Positions 29,155 to 39,277 of a DNA stretch of 41,442 nt are shown here, in pieces. The notes under the pieces were generated by a model. The model worked only from the letters and a program-made list of their open reading frames with translations. It was not told the origin of the DNA and searched no databases. This stretch comes from an uncultured Bacteroidota bacterium. Lineage in GTDB: Bacteria > Bacteroidota > Bacteroidia > Chitinophagales > Chitinophagaceae. Positions within the stretch are counted from its first letter, which is position 1; each line of letters opens with the position of its first letter. The translations under genes and the position numbers were made by a program. The DNA lies in the NCBI GenBank assembly GCA_903887005.1, contig CAISOH010000369.1, forward strand, positions 1-41,442. The letters are read 5' to 3'.

Positions 29155-31977
29155 ATGAAAATTATTCATTCCTCGCTGCTCCGCCTGGTGTATTGCCTTG
29201 CGTTGATAATAGCTATGTCCGGTATTACAGCCGCACAGGATCTCAAATCGAAACTTCCAAATGACCCTGATGTAGTAACAGGGAAGCTGGACAATGGATT
29301 AACTTACTACATCCGCACAAACCACAAGCCTGAAAAAAAAGTAGAACTGCGCCTTGTAGTAAAAGCAGGCTCTATTCTCGAAAACAATGACCAGCTTGGC
29401 CTTGCCCACTTCATGGAACACATGAACTTTAACGGTACCAAACATTTTGAGAAAAATGACCTCGTAAGTTATCTTCAATCCATTGGAGTGAAATTCGGAG
29501 CAGACCTTAACGCTTACACATCCTTCGACCAGACAGTATATATATTACCGATACCTTTGGATAAACCTGACAACCTCGAAAAAGGGTTTCAGATTATCGA
29601 AGACTGGGCACACAATGCACTGCTTACAGGTAAAGACATTGACGAAGAGCGAGGTGTGGTGCTGGAAGAAAGCCGCCTTGGAAAGGGTGCAGAGGACCGA
29701 ATGCTGAAAAAATATTTCCCTAAGTTGGCAGAAGGTTCGCTTTATGCTGAACGATTGCCAATCGGCAAGGATGAAATTCTTAAATCATTCAAATATGAAA
29801 CCATCCGCAGTTATTATACGGACTGGTATCGCCCCGACCTGCAGGCTGTAGTTATTGTAGGAGATATTGATGTAGCTACCGCTAAAAAAATGCTGACACA
29901 GCATTTTGCCGGACTTAAGAACCCGGCAAAAGAAAGAGAAAGGAAATATGTAGCTGTAACTCCCCGAAAAGCTCCCGATGCAATGGTTGTGACCGATAAA
30001 GAAGCCACCAATTCAGTGCTCATCCTTACTTTTCCTTTCGTTAAAAAACATGAAGAGGTTACCATAGGTGATTATAAAAACGAACTCACTAAAAACCTCG
30101 TGAATCAAATGATAAACCGCCATCTTAGCGACCTGGCACGAGGAAGTAATCCTCCGTTTCCTTTTGCCGGTGTAGGTTTTGATGATATGGTACACGGATA
30201 TGAAGGATTCCAGGCGTATGCACTTTTCAGTAAAGATGGCCCGGAGAAAGCATTGAATGCAATTACCGGAGAACTGGCGCGGACCAAAAAATTCGGTTTC
30301 ACCGAAAATGAACTGGAAATAGCAAAAAAGGAAATGATGAGTAACATGGAATCATCCTACAATGAACGCAAAACAACAGAAAGCAAAAATTATGTTGACG
30401 AATATATCCGTGCATTCCTTGATAAAGAACCCTTCCCGGGAATAGAAAATGAATATGCCTATTACAAGACTATGCTTCCGTCTATAAAGCTCAGCGATGT
30501 GAATGGGCTCTTAAAAGAATGGACTGCCAGCCCAAATATTTTTTCTCTTATAACCGGGCCTGACAAACGCGATGTAAAACTGCCTGACGAAAAGGAATTA
30601 CTGGCAATGACTCAAAAAGGTTTAAACCAGGAAATTACCAAAACAGAAGAAAAGCAGGTCGCATCGTCATTATTGTCTTCAAAACCTGCTCCGGGCAAGG
30701 TGGTGTCGCAAGTTAAGGAAGAAGGTTTTGACGCTACTACTTATACGCTGAGCAATGGCATAAAAGTAACAATAAAAACCACCGACTTTAAAAGCGATGA
30801 TATATTAATGACCGGCGTAAAGAAAGGCGGAAGCGGCAAATATGGGGTGGGCGATAAGAGTAATATAAACTTTGCTACCCAGGTAGTTGATGGAATGGGC
30901 TTTGGCGATTTCACTCCCGCAGACCTTGAAAAAGTAATTGCAGGTAAAGAAATAAAAGTAAGAAACAGCATCAGCGATATTGAGAATGATATTTCTGCCA
31001 GCAGTACAGTGAAGGATTTTGAAAGTATGCTACAGTTAAATTATTTACGCATAATGAATCCCCGCAAAGACGAGGGCCTGTTCAAAGCCTTTAAAGAAAA
31101 GCAAATGATGATGTTACAGTTTATGAGCGCTAACCCGCAGGCTGCTTTTATGGATACAACAATAAAGACGCTTTATGATAATAACCCGCTGGCAAGAATG
31201 GTCATTCCCAAAGCTGCAGACTTCGACAAAATGAACCTTGACCGTATCCTGGAAATATACCGGGATGAATTCAGCAGCGCTGACGGCTATCATTTCTTTA
31301 TAGTTGGGAATGTGAATCCTGAAACTGCCATACCTCTTATTGAAACATATCTTGGCAGTATACCTCAAAATAACAAACCTGTTGCATATAAAGATAACGG
31401 CGTGCGCCGGACTAAGGGTAAGAAGGATGTTACCGTAAAGAAAGGAACAGAAAAGAAGAGTATGATCATGGCCATTTACTGGGGTGAAATACCCTATTCA
31501 GAAGAATTAGCTTTAAAAGCTCAGGCAGTGGCAGAGGTGTTAAATATTAAGGTAATAGAAGACCTGCGTGAAAAGATGGGAGGCATTTACACAGGTGGTT
31601 TTAACGGGAATGTTGTAAAAGAGCCTTATGAATACTATTCTATGCAGTTAAATCTTCCATGCGGGCCGGAGAATGTTGAGAAACTTCTTGCAGCTGCAAA
31701 TGATGAAATAAAAAACATAAAAGAAAAAGGCCCTGACGCCAAAGATCTCGACAAAGTAAAAAGCCAATGGCGCGAGAAGCACATTACTGATGTAAAAGAA
31801 AATAAATACTGGACTGGCAAAATGCAAAACGTAATATACTGGGGCAGGGATAAAGACCGGGTAATTAACTACCAGAATTATGTTGACAAACTAACTCCCG
31901 CCGAAATACAGGAAACAGCAAAAAAGCTATTTGATGGTAAAAATCAGTTTGTATCTATATTATATCCCGAATCATAA
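29155..31977 (+). CDS. M16 family zinc metalloprotease (two-domain, PqqL-like)
   Basis: Start at the ATG at 29155 (940 residues), since it opens a signal peptide (LALIIAMSGITAAQ); the frame from 29128 adds nine unlikely residues. It holds two M16 units. The N-terminal unit carries the inverted zinc motif H85-F-M-E88-H89 and the glutamates of EERGVVLEE about 76 residues later; the C-terminal unit lacks the motif and serves as the clamshell half. Proteins of this kind degrade peptides in the periplasm. It is divergent from glmM and followed by a terminator. Substrate unknown. Confidence 0.93.
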   Translation: MKIIHSSLLRLVYCLALIIAMSGITAAQDLKSKLPNDPDVVTGKLDNGLTYYIRTNHKPEKKVELRLVVKAGSILENNDQLGLAHFMEHMNFNGTKHFEKNDLVSYLQSIGVKFGADLNAYTSFDQTVYILPIPLDKPDNLEKGFQIIEDWAHNALLTGKDIDEERGVVLEESRLGKGAEDRMLKKYFPKLAEGSLYAERLPIGKDEILKSFKYETIRSYYTDWYRPDLQAVVIVGDIDVATAKKMLTQHFAGLKNPAKERERKYVAVTPRKAPDAMVVTDKEATNSVLILTFPFVKKHEEVTIGDYKNELTKNLVNQMINRHLSDLARGSNPPFPFAGVGFDDMVHGYEGFQAYALFSKDGPEKALNAITGELARTKKFGFTENELEIAKKEMMSNMESSYNERKTTESKNYVDEYIRAFLDKEPFPGIENEYAYYKTMLPSIKLSDVNGLLKEWTASPNIFSLITGPDKRDVKLPDEKELLAMTQKGLNQEITKTEEKQVASSLLSSKPAPGKVVSQVKEEGFDATTYTLSNGIKVTIKTTDFKSDDILMTGVKKGGSGKYGVGDKSNINFATQVVDGMGFGDFTPADLEKVIAGKEIKVRNSISDIENDISASSTVKDFESMLQLNYLRIMNPRKDEGLFKAFKEKQMMMLQFMSANPQAAFMDTTIKTLYDNNPLARMVIPKAADFDKMNLDRILEIYRDEFSSADGYHFFIVGNVNPETAIPLIETYLGSIPQNNKPVAYKDNGVRRTKGKKDVTVKKGTEKKSMIMAIYWGEIPYSEELALKAQAVAEVLNIKVIEDLREKMGGIYTGGFNGNVVKEPYEYYSMQLNLPCGPENVEKLLAAANDEIKNIKEKGPDAKDLDKVKSQWREKHITDVKENKYWTGKMQNVIYWGRDKDRVINYQNYVDKLTPAEIQETAKKLFDGKNQFVSILYPES

Positions 31978-32004
31978 TATCATTCAGAGAATAAGAAATA
32001 GGGT

Positions 32005-32040
32005 AAAAAAAGTGCGCTCGTTATAATGCACTTTTTTTTT
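32005..32040 (+). terminator. Intrinsic terminator after the M16 peptidase
   Basis: Eleven-base stem AAAAAAAGTGC / GCACTTTTTTT with a 12-base loop and nine T in a row, 27 bases after the peptidase stop. Confidence 0.75.
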
Positions 32041-32326
32041 GCTTTAGTTATTAATAGGAAAGCTGGCTCTGAGTACAAGATCATTTACATTTTTTTATGA
32101 TTCCTGTTTTTAATTCTAATAATACTTCATAAGACAATGTCGGTAACTTAAGGAAATTAATTCTACCCTGTGGATGGTATTGCCTCATACCCACGAATTC
32201 CAATCCTCAGGGAATACACATAAACCCCCAATTGTGGATGTATGTTCCTATAACCACATTATTTTATGTATTTTTGAGCTTCATTTAAAAGCGTTTTAAA
32301 CGCATGCAATTTATTTTACACATTCT
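32041..32326. other. Intergenic remainder before the glycosyltransferase
   Basis: With the terminator this makes 349 non-coding bases. A -7 element TATTTTTG (32269-32276) lies 50 bases before the glycosyltransferase start. ATGCAATT occurs twice, at 32303 and at the start codon (32327). Nothing else was seen. Confidence 0.45.
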
Positions 32327-33592
32327 ATGCAATTAAGGCAGGCGTATAACCTGGTACATATTACTGCCGGAGGCGAATATAAAACGCCGTTAGTAGCAAG
32401 CCAGTTATTTGACCAGGCTGAATTCCAGGCTGTAATTAAGGACGATTTTGCACCTGCCAAAGTGGAGGCATGGATTATTGGTCCAATGAGGGAATACTTT
32501 GATGGGGATGTAAAAAACAGCATTAATCATCTAAAGGCCAGATGCCCTCATATACATATCCGTATGATCAATGGCATCAGCAGGCTTAGAAATTTTCCGG
32601 TGCTTTTATTAATGCGTATGAACAGGCTAAGGCTTGGCAAAAACATTCCTGTTATATACCATTGCAGGGGAGAAGGTGCCGCTATGTGGGCGTTGCAGCT
32701 AAAGGAATTATTTCCCGGAGATAACGTTGTTCTGGATGTACGGGGTTTCTGGCCGGCAGAATTATTATATAACAGAGGATTTGATGACCCTGCTTTAGCA
32801 AAAAGCAGGGATCTGGAAGATTACATCAAAGCACATGCATTACTGAAAAACACTATAAAAAAAGTGGATACGGTTACCACTGTAAGTACAGCATTGAAAG
32901 AACTGCTTATCAAAGAAATGGGTGCACCTTTGCAAACTACAGTAGTGCCTTGCTGCGTCAGCCAGATTTCTGCTGATGAACACAGGGATGAGATAAGGCG
33001 GAACTGGGGAATAAAAGATGATGAAACAGCGATTGTATATTCCGGCTCCACTGCCGCTTACCAGCACCTGGAGGATTTAACCATTCCATTTTTAAAGAAA
33101 CTGGCTGAACGGAATACCAAAATCCGGCTGGTGTTTTTATCATCGGAGCCTGAAGCGATAAAGAAAATGCTCGCGGAAGCACAAATAGCTATTGATAAGA
33201 TAATAGTGAAAAGCCTTCCGCAAAATGAAGTTGCCATTGCGCTTACGGCCTGCGATGCGGGTGTATTGATCAGGAAACCAACCCTTGTAAACAGGGTTGC
33301 CAATCCCGTTAAGATAGCGGAATATCTTGCTTCCGGGCTTCCAGTCATTATTGAAAAAGGAATAGGTGGTGTTTCTGAAAGTTTATTTGGACAGTCAGTA
33401 CTGAAAGGCATTGAAATTGCCGCGCCCGGAGCGGACATGGATAGTACTGCAATAGATGTGAATGCATGGTTGAGTGAGGGCCTTGGCAATAAACGGCAGC
33501 TTGCAAGGGATTATGTAAAGGAAGTTTACTTATGGAGCGCGGCAGTGCATGTAAGCAGGAAAATGTATAGTGATGTATTAATAAAGCATTGA
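32327..33592 (+). CDS. Family 4 glycosyltransferase
   Basis: A 421-residue GT-B fold protein. The N-terminal half binds the acceptor (IYHCRGEGAAMWALQL, VVLDVRGFWPAELLY). The C-terminal half has the donor-site pattern: IVYSGSTAAYQHLEDLTIPF, KIIVKSLPQNEVAIALTACD and PVKIAEYLASGLPVIIEKG, where the Glu contacts the nucleotide sugar in GT4 enzymes. No membrane segment, so cytoplasmic. It precedes asnB by 41 bases on the same strand, and this pairing is common in polysaccharide clusters, where AsnB-type enzymes may amidate uronic acids. Sugar unknown. Confidence 0.85.
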   Translation: MQLRQAYNLVHITAGGEYKTPLVASQLFDQAEFQAVIKDDFAPAKVEAWIIGPMREYFDGDVKNSINHLKARCPHIHIRMINGISRLRNFPVLLLMRMNRLRLGKNIPVIYHCRGEGAAMWALQLKELFPGDNVVLDVRGFWPAELLYNRGFDDPALAKSRDLEDYIKAHALLKNTIKKVDTVTTVSTALKELLIKEMGAPLQTTVVPCCVSQISADEHRDEIRRNWGIKDDETAIVYSGSTAAYQHLEDLTIPFLKKLAERNTKIRLVFLSSEPEAIKKMLAEAQIAIDKIIVKSLPQNEVAIALTACDAGVLIRKPTLVNRVANPVKIAEYLASGLPVIIEKGIGGVSESLFGQSVLKGIEIAAPGADMDSTAIDVNAWLSEGLGNKRQLARDYVKEVYLWSAAVHVSRKMYSDVLIKH

Positions 33593-33633
33593 ATTAGTTT
33601 TGGGCTTTTGAATCAAAAAATCATGAATAAAGG

Positions 33634-35583
33634 ATGTGTGGTATTCTTTCCATAATAAATACAAAAGTAAATGCAGGGTCAGAACATCTGATCAAGGCTT
33701 GCTCTATTATAAAACACCGCGGCCCTGATGATGAAGGTTTCCTGACATGGACGGGTGGCGGGCCACCAACTGTTTGGGCGGGTAATGATACGGCTGCCTC
33801 AACATTGAACCACTGGAAATACCAGCCATTGGACCCGGGCCAGAAATTCAAAGTAGGTTTCGGGCACAGAAGACTGTCAATTCTTGACCTCTCCCCTGCT
33901 GGTCACCAACCTATGCAATACCATAAAGCCGGACTTGCTATCACATTCAACGGGGAAGTTTATAATTATATTGAAATAAAATCAGAGCTGGAAAAGCTAG
34001 GCCACCAATTTTACAGCACATCAGATACTGAGGTCATCCTGCATGCATGGGCGCAATGGGGTGTGCAATGCCTTGATAAGTTCAACGGCATGTTTTCCTT
34101 CGTTATCCTTGATTACCATAAAAAACAACTCTATGCAGTCAGGGACAGGTTTGGTGTCAAACCCTTATTTTATTATAAAGGGACAACAGCGCTGTACCTT
34201 ACATCAGAAATCAAGCAAATAAAAACTTCTCCTGAGTATAAGTTCCGGCTAAATGAGCCGATAGCGAGGCAATATCTTGCTACAGGAGCGGTAAATCATA
34301 CGGAAAACACTTTTGATACTCAAATAAAACAGCTTCCCGCCGGCCATTATTTGTATATGGATGTTTCAGCAGATACGGCGGATTTTCAAATAACAAAATG
34401 GTATTCCCTTAAGCCCGCAAAGTGGGTGGGCAGTTATGAAGATGCAGCCAGTAAATTCAGAAACCTGCTTACAGATGCAGTAAGCCTGCGCCTTAGATCT
34501 GATGTTACCGTAGGCTCCTGCCTTTCGGGTGGGATGGATTCTTCCAGCATAGTGTGCATTGCCGCTGAATTGCTGAAAGCCAATGGCGTTTTTGCAGGCC
34601 AGGAAACAGTTACTGCCTGCTACGACAACGCCAGGTATGACGAGTGGAAATTTGCGGAGGAAGTAATAAAAAAGACCCATGCCAATCCGCACAGGGTTTT
34701 TCCTTCTTTCACGCAGTTGCAACAGGAAATAGATGCTTTCTTGTGGCACCAGGATGAACCTACAGGAAGTACTTCTCAATTCAGTCAATGGGCTGTATTT
34801 AAAGGCACGCATGAGGCTGGGCTAAAGGTAATGATTGACGGGCAGGGCGCAGATGAACAGCTTGCAGGGTATGGCAGTAATGATATAGCACTCTATACCG
34901 GACTGTTGAAAAAAGCGCGCTTCACTACCCTGCTTGACGAGGCACAACATTATAAAAAAGAAAAGGGCGTATGGCCGAAAGGATTTTTGCTTGCGGCTTT
35001 GCAACTGAACACAGGCAAAACCATTACAAAACTATTACCTCAAAAATTAAGGATTACGAATCAGCACAGCGTTGACTGGATACAAAATACAGAACCTGCA
35101 GGTATCTATGACAAACACGCCCTTAGTTTACAGGAGAACCTTTTAAGACAAATATATAGCGAACCATTACCTGCATTGCTTAGATACGAGGACCATAATT
35201 CTATGGCATGGAGTGTGGAGTCAAGGACGCCATTTATGGATTACCGGTTTCTTGAATTCACTCTGGGACTGCCGGAGCAGTTTATTTACAAAAGAGGCGT
35301 CAGGAAAACAATTTTACGTGACGCTATGCACAATATAATACCGCCTGCTATTGAAAACAGGACGGATAAAATGGGTTTTGTAACCCCGGAAGAGGTATGG
35401 CTGAAAGGTGAAGGAAAAGACTGGTTTAATGATGGCATTGATAAAGCCTGTAAACAATTTGGCGGCACATTGCTTCATACGGAAAATGTAAAAAAGTATG
35501 TGGCTGAAATGATAGCCGGAAAGCGTGAATTTAATTTTATGCCCTGGCGGATCATATGTTTTAACAGGTGGTATGGTCAATGA
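33634..35583 (+). CDS. asnB: Asparagine synthase (glutamine-hydrolysing)
   Basis: A 649-residue two-domain enzyme. Mature Cys2 (MCGILSIIN) and HRGPDDEG, GHRRLSILD and TFNGEVYNY form the class II glutaminase half; SCLSGGMDSSSIVCIA is the ATP pyrophosphatase loop of the synthetase half, and VESRTPFMDYRFLEF is the C-terminal signature. It makes Asn from Asp, Gln and ATP, or in polysaccharide clusters may transfer amide nitrogen to sugar acids. The start is certain because Cys2 must be exposed. Located 41 bases after a GT4 glycosyltransferase. Whether it is the housekeeping AsnB or a dedicated glycan amidotransferase is open. Confidence 0.93.
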   Translation: MCGILSIINTKVNAGSEHLIKACSIIKHRGPDDEGFLTWTGGGPPTVWAGNDTAASTLNHWKYQPLDPGQKFKVGFGHRRLSILDLSPAGHQPMQYHKAGLAITFNGEVYNYIEIKSELEKLGHQFYSTSDTEVILHAWAQWGVQCLDKFNGMFSFVILDYHKKQLYAVRDRFGVKPLFYYKGTTALYLTSEIKQIKTSPEYKFRLNEPIARQYLATGAVNHTENTFDTQIKQLPAGHYLYMDVSADTADFQITKWYSLKPAKWVGSYEDAASKFRNLLTDAVSLRLRSDVTVGSCLSGGMDSSSIVCIAAELLKANGVFAGQETVTACYDNARYDEWKFAEEVIKKTHANPHRVFPSFTQLQQEIDAFLWHQDEPTGSTSQFSQWAVFKGTHEAGLKVMIDGQGADEQLAGYGSNDIALYTGLLKKARFTTLLDEAQHYKKEKGVWPKGFLLAALQLNTGKTITKLLPQKLRITNQHSVDWIQNTEPAGIYDKHALSLQENLLRQIYSEPLPALLRYEDHNSMAWSVESRTPFMDYRFLEFTLGLPEQFIYKRGVRKTILRDAMHNIIPPAIENRTDKMGFVTPEEVWLKGEGKDWFNDGIDKACKQFGGTLLHTENVKKYVAEMIAGKREFNFMPWRIICFNRWYGQ

Positions 35584-35795
35584 AAAAGCCTGAATTTTAC
35601 CCCTATCCAGGCATAGCCGTATTCCAACCCCCATTTTTTATTGTTCAATTATTTTTTTCTTTTTGAATAATTATGGAAAAGAAATTCAACGAGTTAAGAT
35701 TCAATTAAAGTGAGCAAACAACAAATTTGAAATTGGTTATAAAAAATGGTTTCCTTTTTTTATTTTTCTTTATGGCTGTATTTGTGCCGTTTCAA

Positions 35796-35803
35796 TATAT
35801 TTG
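35796..35803 (+). promoter_or_regulatory. -7 element of the pyruvate carboxylase promoter
   Basis: TATATTTG, 31 bases before the pyc start codon, matching TAnnTTTG. No good -33 element at standard spacing. Confidence 0.5.
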
Positions 35804-35834
35804 CTTTATTCTTTCATCGCTTACTAACCACTAA

Positions 35835-38800
35835 ATGAATATTATAAAATTATTAATCGCGAACAGGGGTGAAATATCCATACGAATATCCCGCGCTGCA
35901 ACTGAACTGCATATACCCACTGTTGCCATATATACATATGAAGACAGGTATTCACTTCACCGTTATAAGGCGGATGAAGCATACCAGGTAGGCGCTGACA
36001 CTGACCCGCTGAAGCCATACCTTGATATGGACGAGATCATAGAAGTGGCGCTTGGCTGCGGCGCTAATGCTATTCATCCCGGCTATGGTTTTTTATCGGA
36101 AAATGCGGCCTTTGCACGAAAATGCGCTGAAAATAATATCATATTCATAGGCCCGAGGCCGGAGGCTATGGCAGCCCTTGGCGATAAGGTAACCGCCAAA
36201 CAAGTGGCAAGGGAAGCAGGCATACCATTAATAGAAAGCAATATTGGTGAACTGAATGATATAGAATCCGCACTTTCAGAGGCGGAAAGGATAGGCTACC
36301 CCCTGATGCTAAAAGCGGCATCAGGCGGCGGCGGACGGGGGATGCGGGTAGTGAGAAATAGTGATGACCTGAAGAAATCTTTCCCTGAAGCCCGGAATGA
36401 GGCTAAAAACGCATTTGGCGACGATACGGTTTTTCTTGAAAAATTCGTGGATCGCCCAAAGCATATCGAAGTGCAGATTGCCGCAGACAACTATGGCAAC
36501 ATTGTTCACCTCTACGAGCGTGACTGTTCTGTGCAAAGACGTTTTCAGAAGGTGGTGGAGATGGCCCCATCTTCCGCTTTGCATCATGATACTTTGGACA
36601 AGCTATATAAATATGCTGTAAAAATAGCCGCCGCTGTAAATTATAATAATCTAGGTACGGTAGAATTCCTGGTGGACACAGAGGAAAATATCTATTTTAT
36701 AGAAGTAAACCCGCGCATACAGGTGGAGCATACGGTTACCGAAATGATTACAGGCGTGGACCTTATCAAGACGCAGATATTCATTGCATCCGGCAAGCAC
36801 TTATCTGATCCCGAAATAGGGCTTGGCAGCCAGCATAGAATTCCGAAGATCGGATTTGCCATACAATGCCGCATTACTACCGAAGACCCGGCAAATGACT
36901 TTAAACCGGATTATGGCACCCTGGTCACTTACCGCAATGCCACAGGCTTTGGGGTGCGGCTGGATGAGGGCAGCACTTATCCGGGAATGAAGATCAGCCC
37001 GTTCTTCGACTCCATGCTGGTAAAGGTGAGCACTTCAGGAAATACTTTAAGGGACGCCACTTTAAAGATGCACCGCGCATTGCGTGAGTTCCGTATCCGG
37101 GGGGTAAAGAATAATATACAATTCCTCGAAAACCTGATTACCAATGAGGATTTTATATCGGGTTATGCTACCGTTAATTTCATCCAGGAACACCCGGAAC
37201 TATTTAACTATACACTGAGGCAGGACAGAGGTACGAAAATGCTGAATTATCTCGCTGACGTAACCCTCAACGGCAACCCCGATGTAAAAATAAAGGATGC
37301 TTCCAAAGTGTTTGAAAAACCTGTATTGCCGGATGTAAATACCCATACCGCATACACGCCCGGCACTAAAGATTTACTGACAAAACTGGGGCCCGACAAA
37401 TTCAGTGAATGGTTAAGGCACGAAAAGAAAATTCACTATACGGATACAACAATGCGTGATGCGCACCAGAGCCTGCTTGCCACGCGTATGCGCACAAGGG
37501 ATATGCTGAAAGTGGCAAAAAGCTTCGCCATTGCATTCCCGCAGACATTCAGCATGGAAGTATGGGGAGGTGCTACTTTTGATGTATGTATGCGTTTCCT
37601 GAATGAAGACCCATGGCGCAGGCTGGAAGCCCTGCGCGGCGCAATACCCAATGTGCTGCTGCAAATGCTGATACGTGGATGTAATGGTGTAGGCTATGCC
37701 GCTTATCCCGACAACCTGATAGAAAAATTTGTAGAAAAATCGTGGGAAAAAGGAGTTGATATCTTCCGGATATTTGATTCTTTGAACTGGATGCAGAATA
37801 TAGCGCCGTGTATTGATATGGTACGGAAGAAAACAGGAGGGCTGGCGGAAGGCTCCCTGTGTTATACCGGAGATATACTGGACCCCAAACGCACCAAGTA
37901 CTCACTTGAATATTATCTGAGACTAGCCAAAGACCTGGAAAATGCAGGTTCGCACATACTCGCGATTAAAGATATGAGCGGCCTGCTGAAACCTTATGCC
38001 GCGAAAGTATTGGTGGAAGCGCTCAGGGATACTGTTAAAATACCTATCCATTTACATACGCATGATACTTCTTCCCTGCAACCAGCTACCTACCTGATGG
38101 CAATAGATGCAGGGGTGAATGTGGTGGACTGCGCGCTTGGCTCACTTTCCGGGCTTACTTCGCAGCCTAACTTTAACGCAATAGTGGAAATGATGCGTTT
38201 CCACGAGCGGGAGAATACTTATGATTTTAAAACGCTCAACCAGTTCAGCAATTACTGGGAAGGTGTGCGGGAGTACTACTATCCGTTTGAATCGGGACTT
38301 AAAGCCAGCGCCGCGGAAGTGTTCCAGCATGAGATACCGGGAGGTCAGTACAGCAACCTTAAGCCGCAGGCAATAGCGCTGGGTCTCGGAGACAAATTTG
38401 AACAGATAAAGGATATGTATGCCACCGTAAATGAAATGTTTGGCGACATAGTAAAGGTAACGCCCAGTTCAAAGGTAGTGGGTGATATGGCGCAGTTTAT
38501 GGTAGCCAATAACCTTTCAAAAGCGGATGTATTTGAAAAAGGCGAGCACATATCATTTCCTGAATCGGTGCAGCAGTTTTTTATGGGGGAGATAGGCCAG
38601 CCGGAAGGCGGCTTCCCTAAAGAGTTACAGCGTATCATTCTAAAGGATAAGGTGCCATTCAATGACCGCCCTAACAAGCACCATCCGCCGGTTGACTTTG
38701 ATAAGGACCTGGATACATTCCTTGATAAATTCGGTACTGATCTTAAGATGACTGATTTCCTTTCATACAAATTCTATCCTAAAGTTTTTGAAGAGTATAT

Positions 38801-39275
38801 TAAGTTTTACAGGGAATATGGCGATATATCAGTTGTCCCTACCCTGCTCTTTTTCTATGGTATGAAAGTTGGGCAGGATACGACCATAGAAATAGCGAAA
38901 GGAAAGACATTGCTCATACGCCTGCTGAGTATAGGCCCGGTTGATGACAAAGGGAACAGAACGGTTTTCTTCAAACTTAACGGGCAGACACGAAACGTGG
39001 AAGTTCGTGATAAGTCAATAAAAGTAGAACATAAGGAAAACAGGAAAGCAGATAAAGAAAATGAAAAACAAATAGGCGCACCATTGCAGGGGATGCTGTC
39101 TAAACTATTGGTAAAGAAGGGCGAAGCAGTAAAGAAAAATCAACAGCTTTTTATTATTGAAGCCATGAAAATGGAAACCATTATTACGGCTCCGTTTGAT
39201 GCTACCATAAGCCACATTGAGTTAATTGGGGGAACGTTGGTGAATACCAACGATTTGATAGTGGAACTAAATTAA
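35835..39275 (+). CDS. pyc: Pyruvate carboxylase
   Basis: A 1146-residue single-chain enzyme with domains in the usual order: biotin carboxylase (about 1-455; ATP-grasp LKAASGGGGRGMRVV, LYERDCSVQRRFQKVVEMAP, FIEVNPRIQVEHTVTEM), carboxyltransferase (about 545-820; DTTMRDAHQSLLATRMRTRD, LAIKDMSGLLKPYAA with the metal-linked lysine, HLHTHDTS) and C-terminal biotinyl domain with EAMKMETI (biotin on K1112). It carboxylates pyruvate to oxaloacetate, refilling the TCA cycle fed by the citrate synthase in this window. The start MNIIKLLIANRGEISIRI is the family norm. Full length, with no sign of damage. Confidence 0.97.
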   Translation: MNIIKLLIANRGEISIRISRAATELHIPTVAIYTYEDRYSLHRYKADEAYQVGADTDPLKPYLDMDEIIEVALGCGANAIHPGYGFLSENAAFARKCAENNIIFIGPRPEAMAALGDKVTAKQVAREAGIPLIESNIGELNDIESALSEAERIGYPLMLKAASGGGGRGMRVVRNSDDLKKSFPEARNEAKNAFGDDTVFLEKFVDRPKHIEVQIAADNYGNIVHLYERDCSVQRRFQKVVEMAPSSALHHDTLDKLYKYAVKIAAAVNYNNLGTVEFLVDTEENIYFIEVNPRIQVEHTVTEMITGVDLIKTQIFIASGKHLSDPEIGLGSQHRIPKIGFAIQCRITTEDPANDFKPDYGTLVTYRNATGFGVRLDEGSTYPGMKISPFFDSMLVKVSTSGNTLRDATLKMHRALREFRIRGVKNNIQFLENLITNEDFISGYATVNFIQEHPELFNYTLRQDRGTKMLNYLADVTLNGNPDVKIKDASKVFEKPVLPDVNTHTAYTPGTKDLLTKLGPDKFSEWLRHEKKIHYTDTTMRDAHQSLLATRMRTRDMLKVAKSFAIAFPQTFSMEVWGGATFDVCMRFLNEDPWRRLEALRGAIPNVLLQMLIRGCNGVGYAAYPDNLIEKFVEKSWEKGVDIFRIFDSLNWMQNIAPCIDMVRKKTGGLAEGSLCYTGDILDPKRTKYSLEYYLRLAKDLENAGSHILAIKDMSGLLKPYAAKVLVEALRDTVKIPIHLHTHDTSSLQPATYLMAIDAGVNVVDCALGSLSGLTSQPNFNAIVEMMRFHERENTYDFKTLNQFSNYWEGVREYYYPFESGLKASAAEVFQHEIPGGQYSNLKPQAIALGLGDKFEQIKDMYATVNEMFGDIVKVTPSSKVVGDMAQFMVANNLSKADVFEKGEHISFPESVQQFFMGEIGQPEGGFPKELQRIILKDKVPFNDRPNKHHPPVDFDKDLDTFLDKFGTDLKMTDFLSYKFYPKVFEEYIKFYREYGDISVVPTLLFFYGMKVGQDTTIEIAKGKTLLIRLLSIGPVDDKGNRTVFFKLNGQTRNVEVRDKSIKVEHKENRKADKENEKQIGAPLQGMLSKLLVKKGEAVKKNQQLFIIEAMKMETIITAPFDATISHIELIGGTLVNTNDLIVELN

Positions 39276-39277
39276 TA

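Noticed and set aside
33058-33489. 143-codon minus-strand frame
   Set aside because: Mirror frame of the GT4 glycosyltransferase, low-complexity Ser/Ala composition.
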